Assembly: GCA_003252535.1 (NCBI GenBank)
Contig: QKDN01000002.1
Coordinates: 1 to 64,000 of the forward strand
Reading direction: 5' to 3'
DNA from: Campylobacterota bacterium
Lineage (GTDB): Bacteria > Campylobacterota > Campylobacteria > Campylobacterales > Sulfurovaceae
DNA length: 64,000 nucleotides
The notes below the pieces were generated by a model. It saw only the letters and a list, made by a program, of their open reading frames with translations. It was not told the DNA's origin and did not search any database. Shown one piece after another: positions 26,102 through 35,065 of this stretch. Position numbers and translations under genes: made by a program. How positions within the stretch are numbered: the stretch's first letter is position 1; every line of letters starts with the position of its first letter.

Positions 26102-27463
26102 ATGAAACCCTTTGATACCATCCCCAAACTCGATAAAGCTCTCATTGACAATCTCGCCAAACTCGGTTTCACTGCCATGCGTCCCATCCAGGAGCAGAGC
26201 ATCCCGCACCTGCTGGACGGCAAAGACATCATCGCACAGGCCAAGACAGGTTCCGGCAAGACCCTCGCTTTCGGCATCCCGACCATCGCCCGTATCGACA
26301 TCAGCCGTCTCGAACCCCAGGCGATCATCCTCGCTCCCGTCAGGGAACTGGCTGACCAGATCGCGCTCGAACTGCGCAAGGCAGCCGCCTACCGCCCCAA
26401 CCTCAAGATCATCACCCTCTGCGGCGGTGCGTCGCTGACCAAACAGGCTGCATCGCTGGAGAAGGGAGCGCACATCATCGTCGGCACGCCGGGGAGGATA
26501 GAGGACCACCTCTACCGTGAGACACTTACCCTCGATAAGATCAGGATGCTTGTACTCGATGAGGCCGACAGGATGCTCGATATGGGGTTCTACGATGCGA
26601 TCACCAAGATCGCGGGGCAGATCACCGGCGAGCGGCAGAGTATGCTCTTCTCCGCTACCTTCCCCCCGAAGATAGAGAAGATAGCAGCCGAGCTGCTGAA
26701 CGACCCGCTGCGCATCACGGTCGACAGCGAGCACGGTGAGGAGACATTCAGCGAGTACGGCTACGAATGCGGGAGCGGTGAGAGGGACGAGGCGCTCATC
26801 GCGCTGCTCCAGGGCTACCGCCCCCGCTCTGCTGCGATCTTCTGCAATACCAAGGAGCAGGTCGCCAATGTCACCGTGTACCTCCTCGACCATGACTTCG
26901 ACGCGATCGATCTCCAGGGTGACCTTGACCAGCGCGAGCGTACCGAGACGCTGATACAGTTCGCCAACGGCTCGATCCCCATCCTCGTAGCCACCGATGT
27001 CGCATCGAGAGGTCTGGATATCAAGGATATAGAGCTCATCGTCAACTACGATCTCCCGTTCTCCGCCGAGACCTACACCCACCGCAAAGGGCGGAGCGGA
27101 CGGAGCGGGGCACAGGGGACCATCCTCTCGCTCTACGAGGGGGGACAAAAAGGGAAATTAAAAGAGTTCGGCAATATAGAACTGCGCTCCCTCGATACAC
27201 TGGAGTGTGACAGTTCCTTCAGGGCACAATCGACCCTCCGTACCGTCACTATCAACGGCGGCAAGAAGAACAAGCTCCGCGCAGGCGATATCCTCGGATG
27301 CCTCGGCAAGGATATCGGGATAGAGGGGAAACAGATCGGCAAGATCGATATCACCGATCAGCGAAGCTATGTTGCCCTCGACAAAAAAGTCCTCTCAAAA
27401 GCCCTCAAAGGACTGGCGAAAGTGAAGATAAAAGGGAAGATGTATAAGGGATGGGAGCTGTAG
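26102..27463 (+). CDS. dbpA: DEAD-box RNA helicase, DbpA-like
   Basis: A 453-residue RNA helicase. The Q motif and motif I (AQAKTGSGKT), PVRELADQ, TPGRIED, motif II VLDEADRMLDMGF, motif III FSAT, ATDVASRGLDI and motif VI HRKGRSGRSG are all in order. The last 75 residues (RTVTINGGKKNKLRAGDILG, then IGKIDITDQRSYVAL) match the RRM-like DbpA C-terminal domain that binds hairpin 92 of 23S rRNA, so a role in large-subunit assembly is likely. It follows the DUF465 terminator and is convergent with the globin gene. Confidence 0.9.
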   Translation: MKPFDTIPKLDKALIDNLAKLGFTAMRPIQEQSIPHLLDGKDIIAQAKTGSGKTLAFGIPTIARIDISRLEPQAIILAPVRELADQIALELRKAAAYRPNLKIITLCGGASLTKQAASLEKGAHIIVGTPGRIEDHLYRETLTLDKIRMLVLDEADRMLDMGFYDAITKIAGQITGERQSMLFSATFPPKIEKIAAELLNDPLRITVDSEHGEETFSEYGYECGSGERDEALIALLQGYRPRSAAIFCNTKEQVANVTVYLLDHDFDAIDLQGDLDQRERTETLIQFANGSIPILVATDVASRGLDIKDIELIVNYDLPFSAETYTHRKGRSGRSGAQGTILSLYEGGQKGKLKEFGNIELRSLDTLECDSSFRAQSTLRTVTINGGKKNKLRAGDILGCLGKDIGIEGKQIGKIDITDQRSYVALDKKVLSKALKGLAKVKIKGKMYKGWEL

Positions 27464-27480
27464 CTCCCTCACGCAGACGC

Positions 27481-27957
27481 TTAGAGCGCTGCGTAGTACT
27501 TGCTGCCGTCAGGGAAGCTGTTGACGGTGAGCTTGGAGAAGGTGTCGAGGTACTCCCAGAAATCTTCGATGAGCTTCTCGTCGACCCCTTCGAGTTCGCC
27601 CAGCGCTTCTGCCATCGTGCCGAGCCAGATGGTCCTTGACTTCTCATAGATAGAGAAATCGTCATGGAGTCTGACCATGAACTCGTTGAGCTCGACCCCT
27701 TTGGCGATCTCGTCGTAGACCTTCGGACCGCCGCAGATCTGTACGAAGAACTTGGTGTTCTTCTTCTTGACCTCTTCGAACTCGTGCTCGTCCTGCGGGA
27801 AGAAATGGGCGATATCGCTCTCATAAATCTTGTCGTAGAAGCTGTACATGAGCTTCCTGACACCCTCTTCACCACCTATAGCTTCGTAGAACTCGGGGGA
27901 AGGATTCGTGAAGTGTACTTTTTCACCCTTGACATAGGGACTGATCTTTAATTCCAT
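27481..27957 (-). CDS. Truncated (2/2) haemoglobin
   Basis: A 158-residue globin. YEAIGGEEGVRKLMYSFYDKIYESDIAHFFP contains the B-helix Phe/Tyr pair of truncated globins, and EFMVRLHDDFSIYEKSRTIWL contains the likely proximal haem-binding His (in RLHDDF) followed by the typical R-x-x-W-L. It is a little longer than usual at the N-terminus. Such globins bind O2 or NO and often serve NO detoxification or microaerobic respiration. AGAGGA precedes the ATG. It is transcribed alone. Confidence 0.85.
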   Translation of the reverse strand: MELKISPYVKGEKVHFTNPSPEFYEAIGGEEGVRKLMYSFYDKIYESDIAHFFPQDEHEFEEVKKKNTKFFVQICGGPKVYDEIAKGVELNEFMVRLHDDFSIYEKSRTIWLGTMAEALGELEGVDEKLIEDFWEYLDTFSKLTVNSFPDGSKYYAAL

Positions 27958-28083
27958 ACTTTATCCTCTGATATTCATTTCTTACTATTCTAGCAGATTA
28001 TTATATAGATAAATCTTGAGTAGAGCTGAGAGCAAAGAGCGAAGAGTTCAGAGTGTAGAGAATTGAGTCTGTCGACTGGTTTT

Positions 28084-28110
28084 TGTCATCCAGACTTGAT
28101 CGGGAGTCCC
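28084..28110 (-). repeat. Repeat C copy 1 (TCCCGATCAAGTCTGGATGACA)
   Basis: Read on the minus strand it matches the string at 45112-45137 (TCCGGGTCAAGCCTGGAATG). This 'TCCCGATCAAG...GGAATGACA' type of short palindromic repeat is widespread in proteobacteria. It lies in the 195-base gap between the globin and aguB genes. Confidence 0.5.
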
Positions 28111-28122
28111 AGTCAAATCTTT

Positions 28123-28147
28123 CGCAGGGTGGATTTCATCCACCCTA
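28123..28147. repeat. Repeat B-type single hairpin
   Basis: AGGGTGGAT-TTC-ATCCACCCT is a perfect 9-bp hairpin ending in ACCCTAC, like one end of the larger repeat B elements. It sits just before the end of aguB. Confidence 0.55.
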
Positions 28148-28153
28148 CATCTC

Positions 28154-29026
28154 TTAGTCGCAGTAGCGTTTGGTGAGGTCGCCGTAGTTCTCGATACGTC
28201 GATCACGCAGGAACGGCCAGATATCTCTCACCTCCTTGGTGCGCTCGTGGCTGATCTCGGCGTAGAGTATCTCTTCGTGGGTGGAGTCGGCCTGGGCGAT
28301 CATCTCCCCCTGGGCGCCGCATACGAAGCTGTTGCCCCAGAACCTGATCCCCTCCATGATTCCCGAGCTGTCCGGCTCGTGTCCCACGCGGTTGCAGGCC
28401 GCTACGGGGATGCCGTTGGCGATGGCGTGGGAGCGCTGGATGGTGATCCAGCTCTGGAGCTGTCGCTGTTTCTCTTCGACACAGTCACCGTCGAACCAGC
28501 CGATAGCCGTAGGGTAGATCAGCATCTGCGCCCCTTTGAGGGTCATGAGGCGCGCCGCTTCGGGGTACCACTGATCCCAGCACACCAGTACGCCGAGTCT
28601 CCCCACGCTCGTATCGATCGGCTCGAACCCGAGGTCCCCCGGGGTGAAGTAGAACTTCTCGTAGAAGCCCGGGTCGTCGGGGATATGCATCTTGCGGTAT
28701 TTGCCCGCTACCGTCCCATCTTTCTCGAAGACGACGGCGGTGTTGTGGTAGAGTCCCGAAGCCCGCTTCTCGAAGAGCGAAGTGACCAGCACGACGCCGC
28801 TCTCCTTGGCGATATTGCTCCAGTAGGCGACATCGGCCTTGAAGTTGGCTGCATAGTCGAAGAACCTGGTGTCTTCGCTCTGGCAGAAATATTCGTTCTG
28901 GTGGAGTTCCTGGAGGATGACGAGCTTCGCGCCGTTTTTGGCCGCCTGGATGATATGGGAGGTGGTGGATTTGAGGGTAGCCTCTTTGCTGCCTAGGTAG
29001 GCTTGTTGGACAAGTGCTATTTTCAT
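28154..29026 (-). CDS. aguB: N-carbamoylputrescine amidase
   Basis: A 290-residue nitrilase-superfamily enzyme that hydrolyses N-carbamoylputrescine to putrescine. The catalytic triad is visible: Glu in LVILQELHQNEYFC, Lys in GKYRKMHIPDDPGFYEKFYF and Cys in LGVLVCWDQWYPEAARL. QNEYFCQ and the PGFYEKFYF string are typical for AguB. AguA, the enzyme of the preceding step, is encoded 780 bases away on the same strand, on the far side of a plus-strand CAP-domain gene. Confidence 0.93.
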   Translation of the reverse strand: MKIALVQQAYLGSKEATLKSTTSHIIQAAKNGAKLVILQELHQNEYFCQSEDTRFFDYAANFKADVAYWSNIAKESGVVLVTSLFEKRASGLYHNTAVVFEKDGTVAGKYRKMHIPDDPGFYEKFYFTPGDLGFEPIDTSVGRLGVLVCWDQWYPEAARLMTLKGAQMLIYPTAIGWFDGDCVEEKQRQLQSWITIQRSHAIANGIPVAACNRVGHEPDSSGIMEGIRFWGNSFVCGAQGEMIAQADSTHEEILYAEISHERTKEVRDIWPFLRDRRIENYGDLTKRYCD

Positions 29027-29169
29027 TATTTTTCCATCTTTGTACTGAAATTTGGTGTATATTATAGTAATTTATTTTATAGTTGGCTATAATTTTTAAA
29101 GTCACCCGTATAAATTTTGGCATAAACAGGGATTTTTGGGTGAAGATCGATATTCCAAAAAGGTGGAAA

Positions 29170-29781
29170 ATGCAAAATCAACTCAAAGGTATGCTCTTTG
29201 CCGGAGCCACAATGCTCTTTATCGGATGTGGTGGCGGTGGCGGCGGTATGACGACAACAACGACGACCGATACCAACACGACGACCTGTGTGCTGAGCGC
29301 CCCGGAGCTCCCGGCGGCAACGATACAGGAGTATCTCGACGCTATCAATGCAGCCAGGAGCGTCGAGCAGGATTGCGGCAGCGAGGGTATTTTCCCTCCG
29401 GCTGATCCCCTCACATGGAACGAAAGTCTCTACAATGCAGCCTATGAGCACAGCCGCGATCTGGCTCTCAGCGATACCTTTTCACACGAAGGGTCGGGCA
29501 CTCTCAGCGATATCACCGCGACGGACATGGGACTTGACTACAGTATGCCGCCGGATCGTATAGAACACAGCTGCTATACCGGGTATGTTACTGTCGGTGA
29601 GAATGTTGCCGCCGGTACGGCCATGGATACGCCGCAGAAAGCCGTAGTGTCATGGCTCGATAGTCCGAGCCATTGTGCTGCGCTGATGAATCCAGACTTC
29701 AAAGAGGTGGGGATGGGGCACTACGAAGATGCAGAAGCGCTCTACACCCACTACTGGACACAGAACTTCGGCGCGAAATAG
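29170..29781 (+). CDS. CAP/SCP-domain (PR-1-like) lipoprotein
   Basis: A 203-residue protein. ATG 29170 is chosen because AGGTGG precedes it and it gives a proper lipoprotein signal (FAGATMLFIGC). A Gly and Thr-rich linker follows the lipidated Cys. The CAP domain carries the usual marks: FSHEGSG, VGENVAAG and SPSHCAALMNPDFKEVGMG, with the His/Glu positions of the CAP cavity. CAP proteins in bacteria are exported; their function is mostly unknown. It faces the opposite direction from the two agmatine genes between which it lies. Confidence 0.85.
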   Translation: MQNQLKGMLFAGATMLFIGCGGGGGGMTTTTTTDTNTTTCVLSAPELPAATIQEYLDAINAARSVEQDCGSEGIFPPADPLTWNESLYNAAYEHSRDLALSDTFSHEGSGTLSDITATDMGLDYSMPPDRIEHSCYTGYVTVGENVAAGTAMDTPQKAVVSWLDSPSHCAALMNPDFKEVGMGHYEDAEALYTHYWTQNFGAK

Positions 29782-29809
29782 TATCTCTTTGCCGTTCTGG
29801 GCTTGACGC

Positions 29810-30808
29810 CTAGCGTCTCACCTGCATCGTGGAGCAGTGGAGCGAGCCCCCCTGTTCGATAAGTTTGCTGCACTCGATGGGGATGATCTCGCGGTCAGGG
29901 AATGTAGCTTTGAATATTTCGTGAGCTTCTTTATCGGTCGGAACGCTATAAGTAGGATAGACCACTGATTTATTAGTGATAAGGAAATTCGCGTAGGTGG
30001 CACCGAGGCGGTTCCCCTCCTCATCGTATTTCGGAGTGCTCATCGGGAGAGGGACAAGGTTGTATGGGTTCCCCTCGGCGGTGCGGAAGCTCCTGAGCTG
30101 TTCTTCCATCTTTTTGAGCTCTTCGTAGTGCTCGTCTTCGGGGTCTTCGCACGATACATAGGCGATGGTGTCCCTGGTCACGAGTCTCGCCAGGGTATCG
30201 ACATGGCTGTCGGTATCGTCTCCGGCGAGGTAGCCGTGATCGAGCCAGAGGATGCGGGTTGCCCCAAGCTGCTCTTTGAGTACCGTTTCCACCTCTTCTT
30301 TCGTCTTGCCGCCGTTACGGTTGGGGTTGCAGAGGCATTCGCTGGTGGTGAGGATCGTCCCCTCGCCGTCGCTCTCTATCGATCCCCCTTCGAGGACATA
30401 GTCGACCGTACGCATCGGTGTCGTGCCGAGGTATCCTTTGGCATGGAGGAGCTTGTTGACCCCATTGTCAAGCGAAGCTTCGAACTTCCCGCCCCATCCG
30501 TCGAAGGTGAAGTCGAGCAGTTTCGTCTCGCCATCCTCTTCGATCGAGATATACCCGTAGTCCCGTATCCATGTGTCGTTGGTGGGGAGCTCGATGAAGC
30601 TCATATTGGTGTGTGAGCAGAAGAGCTCTTTGATCGCCTCCTTGTCCTTGCAGACGATATAGACGGGCTGGCTGTAGGCGATCGCCTGGGCGAGGCGGAT
30701 GAATGGGGTGAGGGCCTTCTGGAGGTCGTCGGCCCAGTCGCTGTTCTCATGGGGGAAGGAGAGGAGGACGGCTCTCTGGTCTTCCCATTCTGCTGGCATA
30801 CGTATCAT
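29810..30808 (-). CDS. aguA: Agmatine deiminase
   Basis: A 332-residue guanidino-modifying enzyme that converts agmatine to N-carbamoylputrescine. MPAEWEDQRAVLLSFPHENSDW at the start, NDTWIRDYG, LEGGSIESDGEGTILTTSECL, DSHVDTLARLV and the C-terminal GGSLHCSTMQ with the nucleophilic Cys are all family signatures. With aguB it completes a two-step route from agmatine to putrescine. It reads leftward, away from alr. Confidence 0.94.
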   Translation of the reverse strand: MIRMPAEWEDQRAVLLSFPHENSDWADDLQKALTPFIRLAQAIAYSQPVYIVCKDKEAIKELFCSHTNMSFIELPTNDTWIRDYGYISIEEDGETKLLDFTFDGWGGKFEASLDNGVNKLLHAKGYLGTTPMRTVDYVLEGGSIESDGEGTILTTSECLCNPNRNGGKTKEEVETVLKEQLGATRILWLDHGYLAGDDTDSHVDTLARLVTRDTIAYVSCEDPEDEHYEELKKMEEQLRSFRTAEGNPYNLVPLPMSTPKYDEEGNRLGATYANFLITNKSVVYPTYSVPTDKEAHEIFKATFPDREIIPIECSKLIEQGGSLHCSTMQVRR

Positions 30809-30896
30809 TTTAATCCTTGTTTGAATAGTGATTTCGACCTGTAGTGTACCGACTGAGCAAGCGATTCCAACACATAATCAGGGTATAATGCCTCTT

Positions 30897-31907
30897 ATGG
30901 CAACTATAACTATCAGTAAATCGAATTTTTATCACAATCTTAACCAAATTGCCCTAAAGGTAGGCTCTAAAGAGAAGATCGCCGTCGTCCTGAAAGACAA
31001 CGCCTACGGGCATGGGCTGGGTATCATTGCGGAGCTTGCGAGCGAATACGGCATCCTCCACGCTGTTGTGCGCAATCTCGCCGAGGCCAGGGAGATCGAA
31101 GGGCTTTTCGAGTCGATCCTGATCCTCGGCAGCAGGGAGTATGAGGTAAACGAAAAGTTCAACTTTGCCGTCAATTCTCTCGAAGAGATACCGAAGATAC
31201 CGCGGGGGTGCAGGGTCGAACTGAAGAACGATACGGGGATGCACCGCAACGGCATAGCTTGTGAGCAGATCGGCGAGGCGCTGGAGCTGATAGAGAAGCA
31301 CGGCCTTGTGCTGAGCGGAGCATTTACCCACTACCGCAGTGCCGATGTCCTCAGCAGCGAGCTCTTTTGGCAGCAGAAGAACTTTGAAAAGGTCAAAGAG
31401 AAGTTGCGAAGTTCCGGTTTTGACCATATCCGCTTCCACGGGTGTAACTCTGCCGCGGCACTGCGCGCCTGCCGGAGCGACGAGGCGATCGTACGGGCAG
31501 GGATCGGCATCTACGGGTACAATGAACTTCCTTTCCCTTTTGACGATACCATGCTCAAGCCCGTCCTTGCCCTCTATGCCTCCAGGGTCGCCACGCGGGT
31601 ACTGCGGAAGGGGCAGCGGGTCGGTTACGGCGGGGACCTTACCGCCCCGCACGATATGACCATCGCCACCTACGATCTCGGGTACGGTGACGGGTGGTGC
31701 CGCGGTGACAGTATGCGCCCTTATACCACCGCTGAAGGACTCCCGATCCTCGGGCGCGTCTCGATGGACCTGATCTCGCTGGAGTCCGACAAAGAGCAGG
31801 TGTGTATCATGGACGATGCCAAAGCTGCCGCGAAGCACTTCGGTACCATCAGCTACGAGATGACTACGGCACTTTCACCTTTTATCAAAAGGATCGTGGT
31901 CGAATAG
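30897..31907 (+). CDS. alr: Alanine racemase
   Basis: A 336-residue PLP enzyme that makes D-alanine for peptidoglycan. The PLP lysine lies in [11 protein letters not shown], the second catalytic residue is the Tyr of [11 protein letters not shown], and GRVSMDLI precedes the C-terminal beta domain. The frame is open upstream, but [18 protein letters not shown] is the natural N-terminus; ATG 30888 is a possible alternative with AGGG before it. TATAAT at 30884-30889 is so close that the transcript may have almost no leader, unless transcription begins further upstream. The enzyme is slightly short for the family. Confidence 0.92.
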   Translation: MATITISKSNFYHNLNQIALKVGSKEKIAVVLKDNAYGHGLGIIAELASEYGILHAVVRNLAEAREIEGLFESILILGSREYEVNEKFNFAVNSLEEIPKIPRGCRVELKNDTGMHRNGIACEQIGEALELIEKHGLVLSGAFTHYRSADVLSSELFWQQKNFEKVKEKLRSSGFDHIRFHGCNSAAALRACRSDEAIVRAGIGIYGYNELPFPFDDTMLKPVLALYASRVATRVLRKGQRVGYGGDLTAPHDMTIATYDLGYGDGWCRGDSMRPYTTAEGLPILGRVSMDLISLESDKEQVCIMDDAKAAAKHFGTISYEMTTALSPFIKRIVVE

Positions 31908-31931
31908 CTTCAGAGAAGATGTCGGATCGGA

Positions 31932-31958
31932 AACAGGCATCGGCGGCTTCAGCCACGG
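31932..31958. repeat. Repeat D copy 2
   Basis: AACAGGCATCGGCGGCTTCA followed by GCCACGG closely matches 38876-38902 and, in reverse, 2167-2185. It lies between alr and the convergent tRNA genes. Confidence 0.6.
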
Positions 31959-32041
31959 ACAATAGAAAACAGTACTTTGAGGATAAGAGAGGTCGGAATA
32001 ATGATTTGTATTGTTGAGGTTGATGAATGTATGATAGGAAG

Positions 32042-32116
32042 TGGTGACCCCACGGAGACTCGAACTCCGGTAACCAGGATGAAAACCTGGGATCCTAACC
32101 GCTAGACGATGGGGCC
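32042..32116 (-). tRNA. tRNA-Glu (anticodon TTC), copy 1
   Basis: A complete cloverleaf on the minus strand: acceptor GGCCCCA with TGGGGTC, D-arm TCTAGCGGTTAGGA, anticodon stem CCAGG/CCTGG around loop TTTTCAT (anticodon TTC), and T-arm CCGGAGTTCGAGTCTCCG. CCA is encoded. It is identical over its 75 bases to the tRNA 32 bases upstream. Confidence 0.97.
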
Positions 32117-32148
32117 ACATGTGGATAAAAAGAAAACAAGTTTTTAAG

Positions 32149-32223
32149 TGGTGACCCCACGGAGACTCGAACTCCGGTAACCAGGATGAAAACCTGGGAT
32201 CCTAACCGCTAGACGATGGGGCC
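32149..32223 (-). tRNA. tRNA-Glu (anticodon TTC), copy 2
   Basis: Identical in sequence to copy 1, with encoded CCA. It is the promoter-proximal member of the tandem pair, so both are probably cut from one precursor. Confidence 0.97.
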
Positions 32224-32242
32224 TTAACAACTTGTGGACGGA

Positions 32243-32248
32243 ATTATA
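32243..32248 (-). promoter_or_regulatory. -10 element of the tRNA-Glu pair
   Basis: TATAAT on the minus strand, 20 bases before the 5' end of the first tRNA. No good -35 is seen, which is usual for epsilonproteobacterial promoters. Confidence 0.5.
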
Positions 32249-32356
32249 ATAAGTTGTCACTTAAATAATGCTTAAATAAAGTCGAATTTTTGGATAAATA
32301 TTCGAATATCAAAGAGAAATTGGGGTAAACTTTAATATAGCAAAGAGGAGAACGTC

Positions 32357-32851
32357 ATGAAAAAGATCATAACAGCTTCGGTCGCAGCCCTTCTGGGGCT
32401 GGCCGGATGTGTCGGTGTGACACCGGTGCCACCTCAGGAAGTCACACATACAAGCGCACTCATCGTATGGAAGACACCGCAGATGAAATATGCCGATATG
32501 GGCTTCATAGAAGATGACGGTAGCACGCTCAAAGTGGAGATATACAGCTCCGGGACAGCGCTGATGCGTCTGAACGTCGGCAGATCGCAGATATGCATGA
32601 GCACGTTCGAGTGTCTGGGCAAGGCAGAGTTCAACCGCAGGGCACTGAGCGGCGACTATCCTCCGGCTATCATCGAGAATATCTTCAGAGGGAAGCCTCT
32701 CTACGGCGGTGAGGGGCTGGTCAGGAACGGTAATGGCTTCACCCAGAAGATCGTCCACGCTACCCATGAGATCGAGTACAGTGTCGACGGGCAGACGATC
32801 GACTTCATGGATATACGCAACAATATACATATAAAGGTGACAAAGATATGA
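32357..32851 (+). CDS. Small lipoprotein of unknown function
   Basis: A 164-residue protein with a lipoprotein signal (LLGLAGC, Cys18), preceded by GAGGAG. The mature part is beta-rich, with phrases such as [18 protein letters not shown] and [15 protein letters not shown]. It has two further cysteines in [11 protein letters not shown] do not recognise a family; similar small lipoproteins occur in epsilonproteobacteria. Its stop overlaps the start of endonuclease IV (ATGA), so the two are coupled, although no functional link is obvious. Confidence 0.7.
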   Translation: MKKIITASVAALLGLAGCVGVTPVPPQEVTHTSALIVWKTPQMKYADMGFIEDDGSTLKVEIYSSGTALMRLNVGRSQICMSTFECLGKAEFNRRALSGDYPPAIIENIFRGKPLYGGEGLVRNGNGFTQKIVHATHEIEYSVDGQTIDFMDIRNNIHIKVTKI

Positions 32852-33738
32852 AATTCGTAGGAGCGCACGTAAGCGCGAGCGGCGGTGTATTCAATGCCCC
32901 GCTGAACGCAATGGAGATAGGGGCGAAGGCTTTCGCTCTCTTTACCAAGAACCAGAAACAGTGGAAGGCCAAAGAGCTTGATGAGGAGACGATCGCGAAG
33001 TTCAAGGAGAATCTCGCGCTGAGTGGCATCGCCCCCAGACATGTACTGCCCCATGACAGCTACCTCATCAACCTCGGACACCCCGAGCCCGAACAGCTTC
33101 AGAAGTCCCGCGATGCCTTCATCGACGAGATCGAGCGGTGCGAACAGCTGGGGCTTGAGAAGCTCAATTTCCACCCCGGCAGCCACCTCGCCAAGATCGC
33201 CAAGAAAGACCCCGAAGCGGAGCAGAAGAGAGAGGCGGCAGAGTACGAGTGCCTCGACCGCATCGCCGAGTCGATGAACCTCGCGATAGAAGCGACCAAA
33301 GGGATGGGCGTCAAGCTCGTGATCGAGAACACCGCCGGGCAGGGGAGCAATATGGGCTACAGGTTCGAGCACCTGGGATACCTCATCGGCAAGGTAGAGG
33401 ACAAATCCCGCGTGGGCGTCTGTCTCGATACCTGCCACACCTTCACCGCCGGTTACGACCTGCGCACCCGCGAGGCCTATGAGGAGACGATGAGCGAGTT
33501 TGAGCGCATCGTGGGATTTGAGTACCTCATGGGGATGCATATCAACGACTCCAAGCCGCCGCTGGGGAGCAAGGTCGACAGACACCACTCCCTCGGTCAG
33601 GGAGAGATAGGCTGGGATGCTTTCAGGTTCATCATGAACGACAGCAGGATGGACGATATCCCCCTCGTCCTCGAGACGATAGATGAGTCGATCTGGGCAC
33701 AAGAGATAAAAGAGCTGTATGATCTGGTGGAGGGGTAG
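32848..33738 (+). CDS. nfo: Endonuclease IV (AP endonuclease)
   Basis: A 296-residue TIM-barrel metalloenzyme of base-excision repair that cleaves 5' of abasic sites. Metal ligands are visible in [41 protein letters not shown] and [16 protein letters not shown], the Nfo signatures. The start overlaps the lipoprotein stop. The TAG stop lies inside a GTAGGG motif belonging to a repeat B-type hairpin. Confidence 0.96.
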   Translation: MKFVGAHVSASGGVFNAPLNAMEIGAKAFALFTKNQKQWKAKELDEETIAKFKENLALSGIAPRHVLPHDSYLINLGHPEPEQLQKSRDAFIDEIERCEQLGLEKLNFHPGSHLAKIAKKDPEAEQKREAAEYECLDRIAESMNLAIEATKGMGVKLVIENTAGQGSNMGYRFEHLGYLIGKVEDKSRVGVCLDTCHTFTAGYDLRTREAYEETMSEFERIVGFEYLMGMHINDSKPPLGSKVDRHHSLGQGEIGWDAFRFIMNDSRMDDIPLVLETIDESIWAQEIKELYDLVEG

Positions 33739-33760
33739 GGCGGATTTTCCATCCGATCGG
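33735..33760. repeat. Repeat B-type hairpin overlapping the nfo stop codon
   Basis: GTAGGGCGGAT-TTTCC-ATCCG has the GTAGGG start of the repeat B family and a short stem (CGGAT/ATCCG). The stop codon of nfo is supplied by its first bases. Confidence 0.45.
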
Positions 33761-33770
33761 TAAAATTTGG

Positions 33771-33848
33771 CAGGGTATTGTCCCCCGACAACACCGTAAT
33801 GTTACAATCCGATGAAAATACTGGTGTTGTGAGGGCACAACACCCTAC
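33771..33848. repeat. Repeat B copy 2
   Basis: Begins CAGGGTATTGTCCCCCGACA and ends GGGCACAACACCCTAC. The middle (GTAATGTTACAATCCGATGA and AAATACT) is nearly the reverse complement of the middle of copy 3 at 42246, so these two are the same element in opposite orientation. It lies between the convergent nfo and argJ genes. Confidence 0.75.
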
Positions 33849-33857
33849 AATCATACG

Positions 33858-33878
33858 GTAGGGATCAAAATCCCTTAC
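33858..33878 (-). terminator. Hairpin at the argJ stop codon
   Basis: AGGGAT-TTTG-ATCCCT on the minus strand starts at the TAA stop of argJ. It may end argJ transcription; no clear T-run follows. It also resembles the end hairpins of repeat B. Confidence 0.4.
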
Positions 33879-35065
33879 GTTCTATACTCCGCATTGATCT
33901 TCACATACTCATAGCTCAGATCGCAGCCGTATGAGACATACGAAGCATCTCCCATTCCCAGCTCACAGGTGACGGTGAACCGCTCCTGCTTCATGACTGC
34001 ATAGGCTTTCTCCTCGCGCTCTTTGTCAAGCTCCCTGAACTCGTCGGAGTAGATCAGGAGGTCGTCGTAGTGGATGACGAGCTTGCTGTCGTCGCACGCT
34101 ACGCCGCTGGCGCCGATCGTCGAGGCGATACGCCCCCAGTTGGGATCTTCGCCGAAGAGGGCAGTCTTGACCAGCAGCGAGTTGCTGAGCGCACGACTGG
34201 CGGTGATGGCATCATCGAGAGTCGCAGCCCCTTTGACCTCGAAGGCGACCACTTTGTTGGCTCCTTCGCCGTCACGGACAATCAGCATTGCCAGCTCGAA
34301 GGTGATGCGATTGAGCGCTTCGGCGAACGCTTCTTTGTCGTACGCGGTGTTCGTCTGGTTGGCCAGGAGCATGATCGTGTCGTTGGTCGAGGTGTCGCCG
34401 TCAACCGAGATACGGTTGAATGACTGCTCGGTCGCCTCTTCGAGGAGCTCCTTCATATCTTCTCTGGGGATGGCGGCATCGGTGGTGACGAAGCAGAGCA
34501 TCGTCGCCATCGCCGGGTTGATCATCCCTGCACCCTTGCAGATCGCTGCGATATGGAAGCTCTCTCCGTTCTCGAGCTCTACTTTGAAGGCGCGCTCTTT
34601 TTTGAAGCTGTCGGTCGTCATGATCGCACGGGCGGTCTTCTCGGCGTTACGTGCGTTGAGATCGAACATGTCGAACGCGCTGGTGATCTTCTCCTGGTTG
34701 AGACGGTATCCGATGACCCCTGTCGAGCTCATGATGGGGTTGAGCAGTTCGATCTTTTGTGAGAGCTTTCCGAATATCTCGTCGATATCGGCTATCCCAC
34801 GCTCGCCCGTCATCGCATTGGCGTTCTTGGCGTTGATGAGGAGGAAGTTGGTCTTGAACCCTTCCGGGTAGCGCAGGTAGTGTTTGAGCGGGGCCGCCTG
34901 GAATTTATTGGTCGTGAAGCGCGCTTCGACATCGCACGGGACGTCGCTGCGGATGAAAGCGACGTCGCCATCCTCCGAGTTCTTGCGCATACCGACATTG
35001 ACGGCATCATAGCAGAAGCCAGGGACGTTGTCGAGTCCGTTCTCTACAGGGATGATCTTATACAT
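33875..35065 (-). CDS. argJ: Glutamate N-acetyltransferase / amino-acid acetyltransferase (ArgJ)
   Basis: A 396-residue enzyme of arginine biosynthesis that transfers acetyl from N-acetylornithine to glutamate. It is made as a precursor that cuts itself before a Thr: the site is in CKGAGMINPAMATMLCF (A-T-M-L). Other marks are STGVIGYRL, SVDGDTSTNDT and GEDPNWGRI. Its start overlaps the end of the upstream potassium channel gene by eight bases. Whether it is mono- or bifunctional cannot be judged. Confidence 0.95.
   Translation of the reverse strand: MYKIIPVENGLDNVPGFCYDAVNVGMRKNSEDGDVAFIRSDVPCDVEARFTTNKFQAAPLKHYLRYPEGFKTNFLLINAKNANAMTGERGIADIDEIFGKLSQKIELLNPIMSSTGVIGYRLNQEKITSAFDMFDLNARNAEKTARAIMTTDSFKKERAFKVELENGESFHIAAICKGAGMINPAMATMLCFVTTDAAIPREDMKELLEEATEQSFNRISVDGDTSTNDTIMLLANQTNTAYDKEAFAEALNRITFELAMLIVRDGEGANKVVAFEVKGAATLDDAITASRALSNSLLVKTALFGEDPNWGRIASTIGASGVACDDSKLVIHYDDLLIYSDEFRELDKEREEKAYAVMKQERFTVTCELGMGDASYVSYGCDLSYEYVKINAEYRT

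Noticed and set aside
32042-32223. tRNA-Glu pair as an integration site for a mobile element
   Set aside because: The two tRNAs are identical and complete with encoded CCA; there is no integrase and no extra partial tRNA end, so it looks like a simple tandem duplication.
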